64,000 bases of DNA. Origin: Solea solea (lineage: Eukaryota > Chordata > Actinopteri > Pleuronectiformes > Soleidae). Of the stretch, positions 12,214 to 23,600 are shown one piece after another. The notes beneath the pieces were generated by a model. That model saw only the letters and a program-made list of their open reading frames with translations, did no database searches and had not been told where the DNA came from. The stretch is from the NCBI RefSeq assembly GCF_958295425.1, contig NC_081144.1, positions 8,927,186 to 8,991,185 on the forward strand, in the 5' to 3' direction. The translations under genes and the position numbers were made by a program. Position 1 is the first letter of the stretch, and every line of letters begins with the position of its first letter.

Positions 12214-12602
12214 GTTTAGACTTCAAAGTCCCTCTCGGAGGTGTTTAGTCTGTCCTCCCATCATTGTCCCATCATCAGTTTACTTTGAAATACCCCTGTC
12301 ACAATTTTAAAGCGGAAGAGAGAGAAGCATTGCGTTGTCTGAGCTCTTTTTTAGTTCACTTTTTTAGTTCACTATGACACTTGAAGTGTCATAGTGACTA
12401 TCACTTAAGTCTGGTGACTGGAGAAATATAAATGAAGGTTATGTTTCTTAACTTTGTTCATTTATGAAATGTTCTAGATGTCTCCATAGAAAAGTCTTAG
12501 GAGGTAGGTGTATGCTGCCTTTGATGGATTAGACCTGAAACAGTGAATAGTTTCTGTAAATGGGCAAACTTTTTATTTGAACAGTAATAGCAAGTAATAA
12601 TT

Positions 12603-12608
12603 AATAAA
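12603..12608 (+). promoter_or_regulatory. Candidate polyadenylation signal for klhl21
   Basis: Canonical AATAAA, 390 bases after the klhl21 stop codon. Other distal sites are possible, since fish KLHL transcripts often have long 3' ends. Confidence 0.3.
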
Positions 12609-14234
12609 TGGTCAATATTTATGACCAAACAGAACAGAATTATCGATTGAAAATACACATGTCTTATATAGGGGGCATAAAACCTAATTGCACCCCATCA
12701 AACAATCAGGATTAAGCTAAATGTGAGATTTAGGTTGTTTTCAGAAAAAGAAAAACGACTGCTTCTCTTGAGGCCATTGTACCATGCAGTGGTAGAGACG
12801 AGTGTTTTAGTGTTTAGACATCTGTGAGTTAGCAGATGATCTGATGGTCTGAAGATGAGTCTCGATAAGCAGCCACAGGAATAACACAAACTGAAAAGTG
12901 GCGTTGTTGGTAATGTATGCTCCAAAAAATGAACAAATTGTCAAAGGAAGAAGTGAACTCTGGTTCTGCTGTGTAGATTTTTATCTACTAAAAAAAGTTC
13001 AGAGTCAGACTAAAATTAGCGTCACACTCTGACGATTTCTAGGCTTGAGCAAAAGCTAAATATTTGGTCAGAAATGGCAGTAAATCTGTCTACATTCCAA
13101 AAATGGCAACAATCAGTGTAGCACTAAACGGACAGATGACTTCGGATGTGTTGAGAGAAAAAAACACCCTCGACTTAAACGTGTGTTGAGAAGCCTTTTC
13201 TTCATGGTAGAATATCAGGATGGTTTCACATTTTACCATCTTTGGTTGATACTTTTTTTTGTAACATTGCTTGTAATCTAGGCTGAACAGCGCCCCCCTG
13301 TGTCAGCCCTGTCCTTGAAACGCCCTTATAACCACCAGTCTAATGTGCATGCTGTTTTTATTATTATTTATGAATGTGTGACTACTTTGTTTGTTTGTTT
13401 ATTTATGGGCGTATTTGTGCTGTGGTTGCTAAAGATCTCCCTGCCCATCAACATTGGCAAATAGTGGAGGGTCAGCGGTCTCAACTGGAAACGCTATACA
13501 ATCTCAATTTCCTCTTATGTGTTAAGTAACTGCTTTGTTGGGAATTTTGATTTAATGTCATGCATTGTTGTTTTCATAGGGTTCATACAAGTTTTTGTTT
13601 GTCTTGTAAAAAGAGAATATTTTAAATCTTATATATATACTGTGTTTGTGTTAATGTTTACAAAGTAGTTGGCATAAATGAAACTGCAGGCAGGTCTGAG
13701 AGTCATGTGACGAACTGTTAGCAGGAGACAAATGTTCACTATCGACAAGACGGTAGCTGTGGGTGAGTGTGAGACAACAGCAAATGCATTAAGGTTTTTT
13801 ATAAACAAGAATTGTAAGTAATTGTGTTTGCTCATAAAGATATACCTTTTAAAACAAAACAAAACACCTGATTTCCATTTTAATTCAGGGTGAGAATGTC
13901 CTGATATCTATGTGCAGACACTGTCATTTTTATATTTCAGATGTCCTGTGGAATTGTGTACAAACATCATCTTGATTTGTTTAGCCTCTAAAACATCTTG
14001 TGCTTAACCTAACCTAAGGAATCCATTTATTATCACTGTGTTTGCATGTAAGCGGTCGTTCTTCACCATCTCTGCATTAGCATTACTGCATGTGTCGTAG
14101 CATCATTACGTCCAACTAGGGAGAAATTATTCACTTGCGTCCTTAGGTGCTCGGCAGTGTTACCAGTAGGCCCTTGTTATGACATTTTGGAAAATTAATG
14201 TAATTAATTGCCCACAAATGAACAACATATCATG

Positions 14235-14240
14235 TTTATT
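14235..14240 (-). promoter_or_regulatory. Candidate polyadenylation signal for zbtb48
   Basis: AATAAA on the minus strand, about 265 bases beyond the zbtb48 stop codon. Position is plausible; usage is unproven. Confidence 0.35.
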
Positions 14241-14502
14241 ATTAACTTTTTTTTATTTCTGGTTTAAGCTCCGCTGTTTGACACACCCTTAACATTAGTC
14301 TGAATTAAACAGAGCAAAATATAATTTCATAAATCATTTTTAAAGCATGCACTTCACCTTTTGATTCAATTTGTCATTATTCTCATGTATGGAAACTTAA
14401 CAGTAGCCATTTTAGTAACTTTCATCTTTGGACATTCAAGGCCAAATGTTTCATCATGTAAGTGCTTCTTGTTTACAAAAAAACCCTCCACAGTCTCCAC
14501 TC

Positions 14503-17500
14503 TTAGTCCTCGTTCCTCTCTGATATATTCTCGATTCCCTCCATGTCCACTGTAGATTCAAATTCCTCGGTGACCAGCTGCGTTTGCTGCAAGACATCTG
14601 GCACGGAGAAATTTTCTGCTGCCTCGGCACATACCAGGTTCTGGTCGGGCACCACCACCTCCATCACCTCATCACTCGAGCCAATCTCCACCCTCACGAT
14701 GCAGCTGGAACTGAGGCCTGGTGAGTCGTCAGTCCCTTGGTTTGCGGGTTCCTTGTTGTCACTGGTGTCTTGAACATACTCCTTCTCTTCAGTGGTCAGA
14801 GGGGCTCCTGTCGTTTCAGATGAGTCACTGTCCCCTAAACTTTCATTAATATCCCGCACGACCATGTTCCTCAGTTTCCTCTGCCGGGGATTGTAGTTCT
14901 CGGTGCGCTTGTGGATTTGAACGTGCCGTCTGAGGTGAGCCTTCGGGAGAAAAACAACCAGAAATGTGACGGTTGGGTGGAATTAACAGAGGGTCACGAA
15001 TGCAGTATCCATTTATTACTGCACAAACAAAGTTAAGCGGCATCCTAGATAACGACTCTCACCCACTCCATGACTCAGACACAGGAGCACCTTCAGCCCA
15101 AGACTCATTCTCCCAGGAAATCATTCCTGCCTGTTATATTTATATTTTTCTACACTTTTTTAAAGTTATTTTTATACTATTTAGTCTATTTACACCTTTG
15201 TTCTGTCAGGATATGCAATTTCCCCCCGGGATTAATAGTATTATTAGTAATAGTAAGTATTTCTGATTCTGATCAGGCCTAGTGAGTGGAAAAAATACAC
15301 TGATTGAATCAATTTATTTCTCTGGTAATAATATATAACACAAAGAATAAATGGTCTTCTGGTAATAATAATGTTACAATATAAATGAATAATTCTATCG
15401 ATTCTCATGTTCACTTTTAATATAAACACAAGGATATGTGTGTGTGCACCTCTGTGAACTAAAATCACGAAAAAGCACAAACTGCCACTTCTTTGTATTC
15501 AATAAAGTGAAATGCTTTTTGTCATCATGACTGTATGGTGATGATCGGTTGAAATTATCTACACATTAAACTGCAATAATTTCAGAAATTGTTGGTTCTT
15601 TCTGCTACAACACAAATATTTGCTGTTTTTCCATCAACCACTGAGAGATTAAACTGAATTTCATTGGATACATTTATCCTTAGGCCGCAGTCCGACGAGT
15701 GACCGTACCTGTCGAGTGAACCTGTAGCCGCAGTCACTGCATTCAAACTTCCTCATGCCTTTGTGGCGTCGCAGGTGAACATTGAGCTGCTCCTTGGCTG
15801 GTGACGATGAAAAGCCACAAAGTGAATCACATGACTGAGTCATGAATGCAAAGCTCATCAAACATTATGTTTTAATGGAGGCAAACAAAGCCCATCAGAG
15901 ATCTCACCTTTGAAGGTTTTGCCACATATGTGACAGCAGTGGGGACGACCTTCCTCGTGCTTGCTGGCCTTGTGGCGGACGAGGGCGCCTTTCTCTGTGA
16001 ACCGCTGCTCACAGACGTCACAGCTGAAGGGACGCTCACCGGTGTGTGTCCGGTGGTGTTTATCTAGACTGGCTGGTTTTCAAAACACAGTGATCAGTTC
16101 GTTAACATCACTGGCAGAGGGGGAAAAAAGCAGGAGAAGAAGTGAAGTAGCACACCAGGAAGGTTTTGCGCCATTACCTTGTGTCCTGAAGGTTTTCCCA
16201 CAGAGATGACACTGATACGGCTTCTCACCACTGTGTATACGCATATGCATGTTGAGGTTGTTCTTCTGGGAGAACGCGTGGCCACATAAGGTGCAAACAA
16301 ATGGTCGTTCGTTTCTGGAGAGAAAATGTCCAAAAAATTGTTCATCTGCACAATTGGAGTTACAGTTATTCATTTTCACTCCCGTGCACGGACACATAGA
16401 CAAACATGTGCTGCTACCTGTGAATGGCTTTGATATGCATCTGCAGGCCGTTTCGACTCGACGCTCGATGGCCGCACTCCTCGCACACAAACGGCTTTTC
16501 ACCTCGATGTTTGGCTGCTTCGTGCACACGCAGCTCCGTCCGAGTTAAGAAGGTTTTGGGGCACTGGGGACACTTCAGGCAAAAAAAAATATATATATAT
16601 ATTTTAACCTAATGAAAGCATTAATTTACAACATTGAATCAGTAGTGACTGGTGAAAAACACAAAAGACAACTGTGTAAAACTTTCAGTTTCAGTTATTT
16701 ACTGTCGCACATTACCAGAAAACTTACTGCGTGTGGTTTTGGGTAACTGTGGATCTTCATCATGTGAAGCGTCAAGTTTTTCTTGTACATAAATTGTTCA
16801 GGACACAATGAACACTATAAAAAAAAAAAAACAATACATCAATGTTTTCTTTTGGTTGTGATACCATTTCTAGTCATCAATGATTGCTATAGAGACATAA
16901 CGACTGTACCTTGTGAGGCATGTATCCAGTGTGGGACACAATGTGCAGACGTAGCTGTTCTTTCGTATTAAAGGTGGAGGAGCACATCGAGCATTTGTAC
17001 GTCTGTAGTTAAAACACAGCACAAACACTTATCATCTTTTCTTTTTTTTTGTACATATTGCTTTCTCATCTGTGGCAATGAAACACTTCTTCAATAACTT
17101 ACCACGACTTTATCACAATTTCTGATCTCGTGTATTAAAAGATTCTCCTTCCGGAAGTACTTCTTCCCACATTTAAGGCAACCAAAGGGCTTCTCCCCTG
17201 TATGTCGTCTGTAAAGGAAAAACATTAGTTGCTATCTCAACAGTGACTCAAATGAGAAATGCAGGGGACAGATTTTACCTGTTGTGGACTTTCAGGTAGT
17301 ATTTGCTCTTGAAGGATTTTTCACAGACGGGACACTGCACAGAATCCTTCTTGGAATCTTCTTCCACGGTTTCTTCCTTCTCATTTTTCATCGTCTTACT
17401 TTGAACATTGCGTCTTCGTGCTGTTGATGAAGCTGTTGATGAAGACGCAGGCTCGGCGATGGGCACATATTCCTCATCTGAGCCTTCAGTGATTGGCTCA

Positions 17501-18393
17501 AACTCCCCAATATCATCATCTTCCTCTGCCGCCTCATTTTCCTGACGAACACTACTGTCATTTATGGCAATCTGAAGATCAGCTACCTGCAACATGACAT
17601 AAGAGAAGTGTAAAGGTAACCATTGTGATCATCTTTGAAATAACTGACTTAAGTGTTTGCACCCAGTCATGTTTTATACCTCAGTTTTACCCGCTGGCTG
17701 ATGTGGACTCTGACTATCCACAACATGACAACTTTCTGTCTCCGCAGGAATGTTCTCGTCCTGTTTGCTGGTGTTTTCACAGGCTATTAAATCAGTGGAT
17801 GGTCTCTCATCAGTCACAAGTCTCCTGGGGCCCTTCACTACACGGCCAGAGCGGGTGGTGGTTGTTGCAGTAGTGGCAGCTACATTAATGGTGGCTGAGT
17901 CAGTGTTAATACCAAACTCCTTTTTTGTGTCTGTATGCACCTTCTCTTCTTCTTTGACTGAACAATGAGAGGTTGTATCCGATTGGGTCTTTCTTGGTCT
18001 GCCTCTTTTACGCTTCACGGGCACAGGATCCGCAGGCGTTTTCTGGAACTGCTGACAAAGTACAAGTGCCTCTGGCACACACAGGCTGGCTGCAGCATGC
18101 TGCACCTTGTCCAGGTTATCTAGATCCAGCTTCAGCTCTCCAGTGTAGAGGAAGTTTAGGAGCAGCTCCAGGCCATCGCTGGGACACTCCTGCAGGCAGA
18201 TCTCTGTGCATGTTGCAGCAGGCGAGTTGAGCTGCTGGAACAGTTCACTGAAACAGGCCAGGATGTTGCGATGGGCCAAGTGTACCACCCCATCTCCCAC
18301 ATTCAGTGTTGCATCACAAAATTTCCCTGCTGCCCTCTGCTGGTTTAGGGAGGAGAGAACACTCTGTGCATGGTTCCTCTTCAAATGCGTCAT
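14503..18393 (-). CDS. zbtb48: Zinc finger and BTB domain protein 48 (TZAP/HKR3), telomere-binding factor
   Basis: Ten coding exons, in transcript order: 18393-17680, 17586-17279, 17208-17103, 17002-16910, 16814-16728, 16572-16418, 16314-16178, 16072-15908, 15797-15709, 14940-14503. All junctions are GT-AG and in phase, giving 763 codons plus stop (human 688). The BTB domain spans residues 1-120. An AT-hook-like KRKRGRPRK lies at about 127-135, followed by an acidic linker ([11 protein letters not shown]). Eleven C2H2-type fingers then run from [19 protein letters not shown] to [19 protein letters not shown], followed by the conserved arm [12 protein letters not shown]. Human ZBTB48 binds TTAGGG repeats through finger 11, trims long telomeres and also regulates transcription. 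The start aligns residue for residue with human; an in-frame ATG 36 bases upstream (18429) lies next to a probable acceptor and is less likely. Finger 2 ends in Cys (HEIRNC), as in human. Confidence 0.95.
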
Positions 18394-18429
18394 TGTATCT
18401 TCACTGTTCACTGCTGCTGCATGACACAC

Positions 18430-19405
18430 ATAAATATCAAATAGTTTGTCAAAAGAAATCGGACAGGATGATCCCTATGTCATTCTGGAACTAAAATGAT
18501 ATGCCAAAAATAATTAATTGTTAGTTACAAATAATTAATTGATTAAGGAACATTTCATCAGTGTCAAAAAATGAATGTCCAACTAAACAGTTCAGTTTTA
18601 CTCTTTGGCTTTCACCCAGTATGAGACATTGATTTGACCTGTTTTTATTGTATGATTTGTGTTATTTTTATATTTTCTACAGTATTTTGTCATTTTATTG
18701 TCTGTTTCATTGTTGATTTTAGGTCCTTTAGGTCTTAGGTATTTTATTTATCTCTGATGTACAGCACTTTGTTTCAGCTATTGTTGTTTTTAAGTGCTTT
18801 AAATGGATTGGATTAAGCAACTTCTAATCAATTGCAAAAATTAATCGTCAACTATTTTGATAATTTTAGTGTTTTTATAATTAAAATCATTTGGATTTTT
18901 CTTTTTAAATCAGAGTATTTTCAGGATTCTTAGCTCCACAAAGCAAAACATTTATAAAAATGAATATGTTGTAAATGGTTTGTGGACAAAACAACATCAA
19001 CATCTTCATTTTGAGGTTTGGGAAACAACAATTAACAATCAAAATGTTGCAACAATATTTAATGGACCATTAGTTGCAGCCCTGCAGTAGTTAAATATAT
19101 TATATGCGCTTAACTTGAGTTCATGAAGTGTTTTTTTGTTGAAAAAAAACATTAAAATAGTCCCTCCCTCCTTTACTATACCCATAACATATAACCTGTG
19201 TATATCACGTCGTCAAATTAAGTTATCCACTATTATTTAGCGACTAAATAAATAGCATTTCCATTTATTGCAGTTGGCATATCAATTATATTTATTATAG
19301 TTTATTTTCTAATGAGTATTGTATCGCTACCCCTGGCTACCTCCGCACCTCGACGTTTATTTCTTAGCACAAGTCTTTAAAGACGCTCCCTTAGCTGATA
19401 CTCAC
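18430..19405. other. First intron of zbtb48
   Basis: AT-rich sequence between a minus-strand acceptor just upstream of the zbtb48 start codon (ATGCAG at about 18420) and the minus-strand donor at 19405. Contains low-complexity T-rich stretches. No gene recognised. Confidence 0.5.
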
Positions 19406-19990
19406 CCGACGGCTACATTTCGACATTCACAATCCCATTATTGGTCAAAATCGATCATAAATTTTTCGCTGTGTATAAGCTGGATCCTCTTTTAATGGAA
19501 CAAAGAAAGAATAAATAAAAAAAGAGCGAAACCCAGCAGCTACATGCACCTTGTTTTGTTTTCTTGTAGGCCCCTAAAAACTGCACAAGGAAGAGGAAGT
19601 GACGCATTTGAACTCCGGGAAAGTTGTTTGTTGTCCATTAAAAACGCCAACATTAACATTAAAACCTAATTAAACTATTTCACCGAAAATGTATGTTTAT
19701 GGTTGTACTGGTGTGTGATATTTCTTTCCTCACTATTTATTCACTAAAAGTTAAAATAATGTTAAAAATTGCATCGCAATTGGCAAAATCGCAGATAATA
19801 CCACGCCGGGTAAAATCATAGTTGACCATCTCGAACGTGGTGTCTGTTTGTGGCTCACACATGGAATTAGCCTTTTAGCAATGATGTTTTAACAGCTGGA
19901 CTGCTCTAAGCATTCGATTTGGCCAAACATAAACGCTGCACACTCTTTTGAATTTCTCCAGCTTTACGCTGTTTTGTACACAAGCAGGGG
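19406..19990. promoter_or_regulatory. Divergent promoter of zbtb48 (-) and nol9 (+)
   Basis: A minus-strand donor (GTCGG|GTGAGTA, exon end at 19406) and a plus-strand donor (AGGGG|GTAAGTA, exon end at 19990) point away from each other, 585 bases apart. They mark noncoding first exons of two head-to-head genes. Between them, GGAAGTGACGC at 19595-19605 combines an ETS core with a CRE-like half site, a common arrangement in TATA-less divergent promoters. No TATA box stands out. Start sites cannot be fixed from sequence. Confidence 0.6.
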
Positions 19991-20571
19991 GTAAGTACTC
20001 GCCACATTAAGTGCCACAACAATACTTAGCATAGCAGCTAACGCTAGTTACCTGGCGAGACTGTGACGTGCTTCTATGAAACTTCGCACAACTTTAAAAT
20101 ACACTTTTCGTTCTGGGTTGGTGTCTGGTTTCTGTTAATATGCTGTTTCTCTGCCCCACGTGTTGAGGAAAAAGTCGAATAAACTCTGAGCTGCTTTTTG
20201 AATTCCATTGTAGCATGGCTAGTTTAGCCTTGATCTGTTAAATAATAATTGTAATCAATTATTTCCCACGCCCTTGCACAACAATATAAGGCTCTATCAT
20301 AAAATAAAGATGATGTTAATTATAACTTAGAGTACAGTTCTGTAGGTTCACTCACCCATGGTGGTCAGAAACAAGTGGGATCACAGATAGGATACATATT
20401 CTGTTATTATTAATATATTAAATATTATTAATTTAATAAGATAATAGTAGAAATTCACCATGATTAATTTACTGTTAGTGCTTTTTATCACGATGAGGAA
20501 TAATATCCTATATTGTCCCATCACTAAATGTGAGTCTTTTTTTCCTGCTAATTCTGCTTCTCTCTTTGCAG

Positions 20572-20627
20572 ACACCCCCCTTTTATTTTCCACCAACACC
20601 CACATGAATGGTTACTGATTTGACAAT
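20572..20627 (+). promoter_or_regulatory. nol9: nol9 5' untranslated part of exon 2 with a short upstream ORF
   Basis: An acceptor (CTCTCTTTGCAG) ends at 20571. The 56-base leader contains a four-codon upstream ORF, ATGAATGGTTACTGA, that ends 13 bases before the nol9 start codon. It may lower initiation at the main start. Unproven. Confidence 0.4.
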
Positions 20628-23600
20628 ATGAAGGTGAAGAAAACCACACAGGTCAAAGGTCATGCTAAATCTCAGAAGTGGAAGGATGTGAGGGGAAAAC
20701 GATGCAGACCTCCCATCAGTTCATCTGAGCTCAACACCCCTCTGGTCATGGCCGGCATGATAAAAGAGCACCAAGCAACTGTTAAGAAAAAAACTACTAT
20801 CAAGAGGCTGCAAAATAAGGCAAAGTCTGTCTCTGCTACCAAGAAAAACACTTCCCAGTCTGAATTGAAGAAATCACACAGTCAGGCTAATGGGAGTTCA
20901 GGGTTCACTATGGACAATGAGTCTAATGACTCCCAGGAGTGGAAGGAGTATTCCAAGTCCATTCAGAGGAATGGTGTAGAGACCTCTGCTGACACGGAGG
21001 ATGTACTGCCAGGTAGAATGGATGGGAATAATCTCCATCACTGTGCAGAGAGAGTTCATCAGGGAAACCATGCAGTAGTTGTCATGCAGAAGAATCAGGT
21101 ACATTTCTGGTCATTTTATTTTAAGTCAATCTGTGAGATTTGTATGAAATATTTTTGATCTGTTATCAATTTCTTCAACTGAGTCTAACATTTTTCCCTG
21201 GCAGACCCTGTGTTTCCGTGGGAAATGCCTTTTGACCTGCCTGTATGGTCGGGTAGAAGTGATGGGGTTCACTATTGAAGAGGGCCAGCAGTCATATCCA
21301 CTGTTCTCCCCGGCTTCACATTGTCCTTTGGTGATTACAGCACTAGAAAGCTCTGCCAGCGCCAGAGACGACAAAGCGGCAGCTTCACCCATTCTCCAAA
21401 AGTATTTATTATCGTCAGGTAAATGATAGAAATAACCTATCAAAGTCCCACTCTGTTTTATACATTTGAACGTTTTCGGAACAGGATTACACTTTTTTTC
21501 TTTGTATTTTTGCAGCGTCGCACAAAAAGTTGCTAAAAAAGGTAACATCACATTCCTCCATCATCCTCCTGGAGCCAATGGAAACACCCCTGACACGGTT
21601 TCTGTCAAGCTTCTCGGAGCTCAGTGAATTGTTCAGCCCCATGATGGTAATCTAACGATATTTTGTATATTTTCCTTCTTCACGATATCCACCAAATCAC
21701 ATGCTGTTTAAATTAATTTACTTTAAGTTTAGAACTGGAGTTGACAGACTTGTCTAACTGACACTTTTCCCCCACTACTTGTTTGTAGAGTGAACTAATG
21801 TCAGCTGTGCTTGACACTCCTCTCAATGGTTTGGGTGTGATTCCTCTGAGTAGCAGCATTGAAGGCCTGAACATGTCAAAGAGCTACAGAGATGCTCTTA
21901 GCACAGTGGTTGGTGCCTGCAGAGGTAAGGACATGAACTTCTCGATGGAAATTACATTCTATGCATCACATCTGAATAAGTATTTTAGTTACTTTCATGA
22001 CTTATAATGAACCGTTTTTGTTACTTTTGTTTCCTAGTTACATTTTTGTAATACTGTCAACACTGCAATCTGACATTGAAGCTGTCGATTTGAACATGGT
22101 CGATCACCCTGTTATTGTCTGTTAAGCATAAAAACACAATAATTGTGTTGAATAAGTCTGGATGAGCCAATTCTAAGTTGCAAATGAGTTTATTTCCACT
22201 TCACATTACACTATATGAAAACATGACTATGAAAAAATTAAGGACATTCACCATGAGATCCCTCATCATGTAAGGTTTCATTTGCAATAAAATACATTTA
22301 AAGAAATCATCACTGATGCAGCATTAACTGTTGTTGGTGTAATAAACATGTCAAACACATTTGTGCTGTGACACATAACCTGACATTTGTCTTGTCTGTC
22401 ATTCACAGGAGACATGGATGGTTGTGCAGTTATTCTTGTGTGTGGTACCAAGAATGTGGGCAAGTCAACATTTATTCGCCACCTCATCAACACTTTACTA
22501 AATCAGTAAGTTTACATAACATGCCTCCTTCATTTCTCTACCCAGTAAACTGATATTTATTTATACTACTATGTTTGTGTGTTAAGATTATTATCCATAT
22601 TGTGTCCTTAACATGATTTGGTTAGGGTTGATATGATGATCCCTGTGCACTAAACTATCATTATTTATACCTCAGTTTCAGTTTGCTGAGGACTTAACAT
22701 TCATACAGAGATGAAATAGTTGAAATAGTAATGGTATTATTATAATTGTTTGTTTGTTTTTGTGTCCGCAGCACTGCTTATGTAGATTACTTGGAAGCAG
22801 ACCTTGGTCAAACAGAATTCACCCCTGCTGGTTGTCTGTCCTTGTCAGTTGTCAGAGAACCACTTCTGGGTATGTATTTATTATCTTGCTGTTTCACATT
22901 ACCTTTTTGTTGTTGTGTATTCCGGACTTAAAAATCTCTTTTATGTTGTACAAGGAACACGCACTGTGTCGTTGTAGTCTGTGATAAACTATTAGTTTAA
23001 TTAATCCAGGGAGTAGTGACTTTACTAGGTATACTAATTATATGTCTGTACCGTAAATATAAGCGTAAAAACATAAATGAATCAACAGTCAGTCTGTACT
23101 TTAAATCTTGATCTTGATGCTACTTTCATAGCATCAAATAACTAATTAAAAAGCAACTTAGGCAAAGTAATCACATGAACATGCATCAGTGTAGGAACTA
23201 CCTTTATATGACAAAAAACATCTTTGGTAATCTGGCATGCATGATTTACTTTGGCTCATGTCCCATCTGTTAACAAGGAGGAGGATGGATTTATAACCTA
23301 ATAAACCTATGCAGCCACCAGTAGGTGATTTAGATGGTTTGGCCTCACTTGTGGGAGCTTATCATGTCATCCAAGTTTATATATATAGTCCAAGTGGTCC
23401 AAGCCAAATGAGATATAACATGGGAGCTCTGGGGCCGGGACATACTGTCTGTCCTTGTGTCTCCAGAGATCCACTAGAGTCCCTGTCACATAAATTTCAT
23501 CATACTCCCATTTCCGCGGTAGTCTGCTCGGACCCTACTTGGACGAAAGCGAGGATGTCGCCGATTTGAGTCCACACAGAACCTATGCGCAAACTGCACA

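Larger units (their letters stand above)
12214..14502. other. Shared 3' region of convergent klhl21 and zbtb48
   Basis: The last coding bases of klhl21 (+) and zbtb48 (-) face each other across 2.3 kb, which must hold both 3' untranslated regions. Plus-strand AATAAA occurs at 12603-12608. On the minus strand, AATAAA (read as TTTATT) occurs at 14235-14240 and 14026-14031. Which ones are used cannot be told from sequence. A short inverted repeat (CACTTGAAGTG-like, about 12370-12395) lies early in the klhl21 3' region. Confidence 0.5.

Noticed and set aside
16080..16529. 149-codon minus-strand zinc-finger-like frame
   Set aside because: It reads through an intron of zbtb48: only 16178-16314 is a real exon in that frame, and 16418-16529 is read in the wrong frame.
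17625..18424. Several plus-strand frames opposite the first zbtb48 coding exon
   Set aside because: Mirror images of a real minus-strand exon; no domains.
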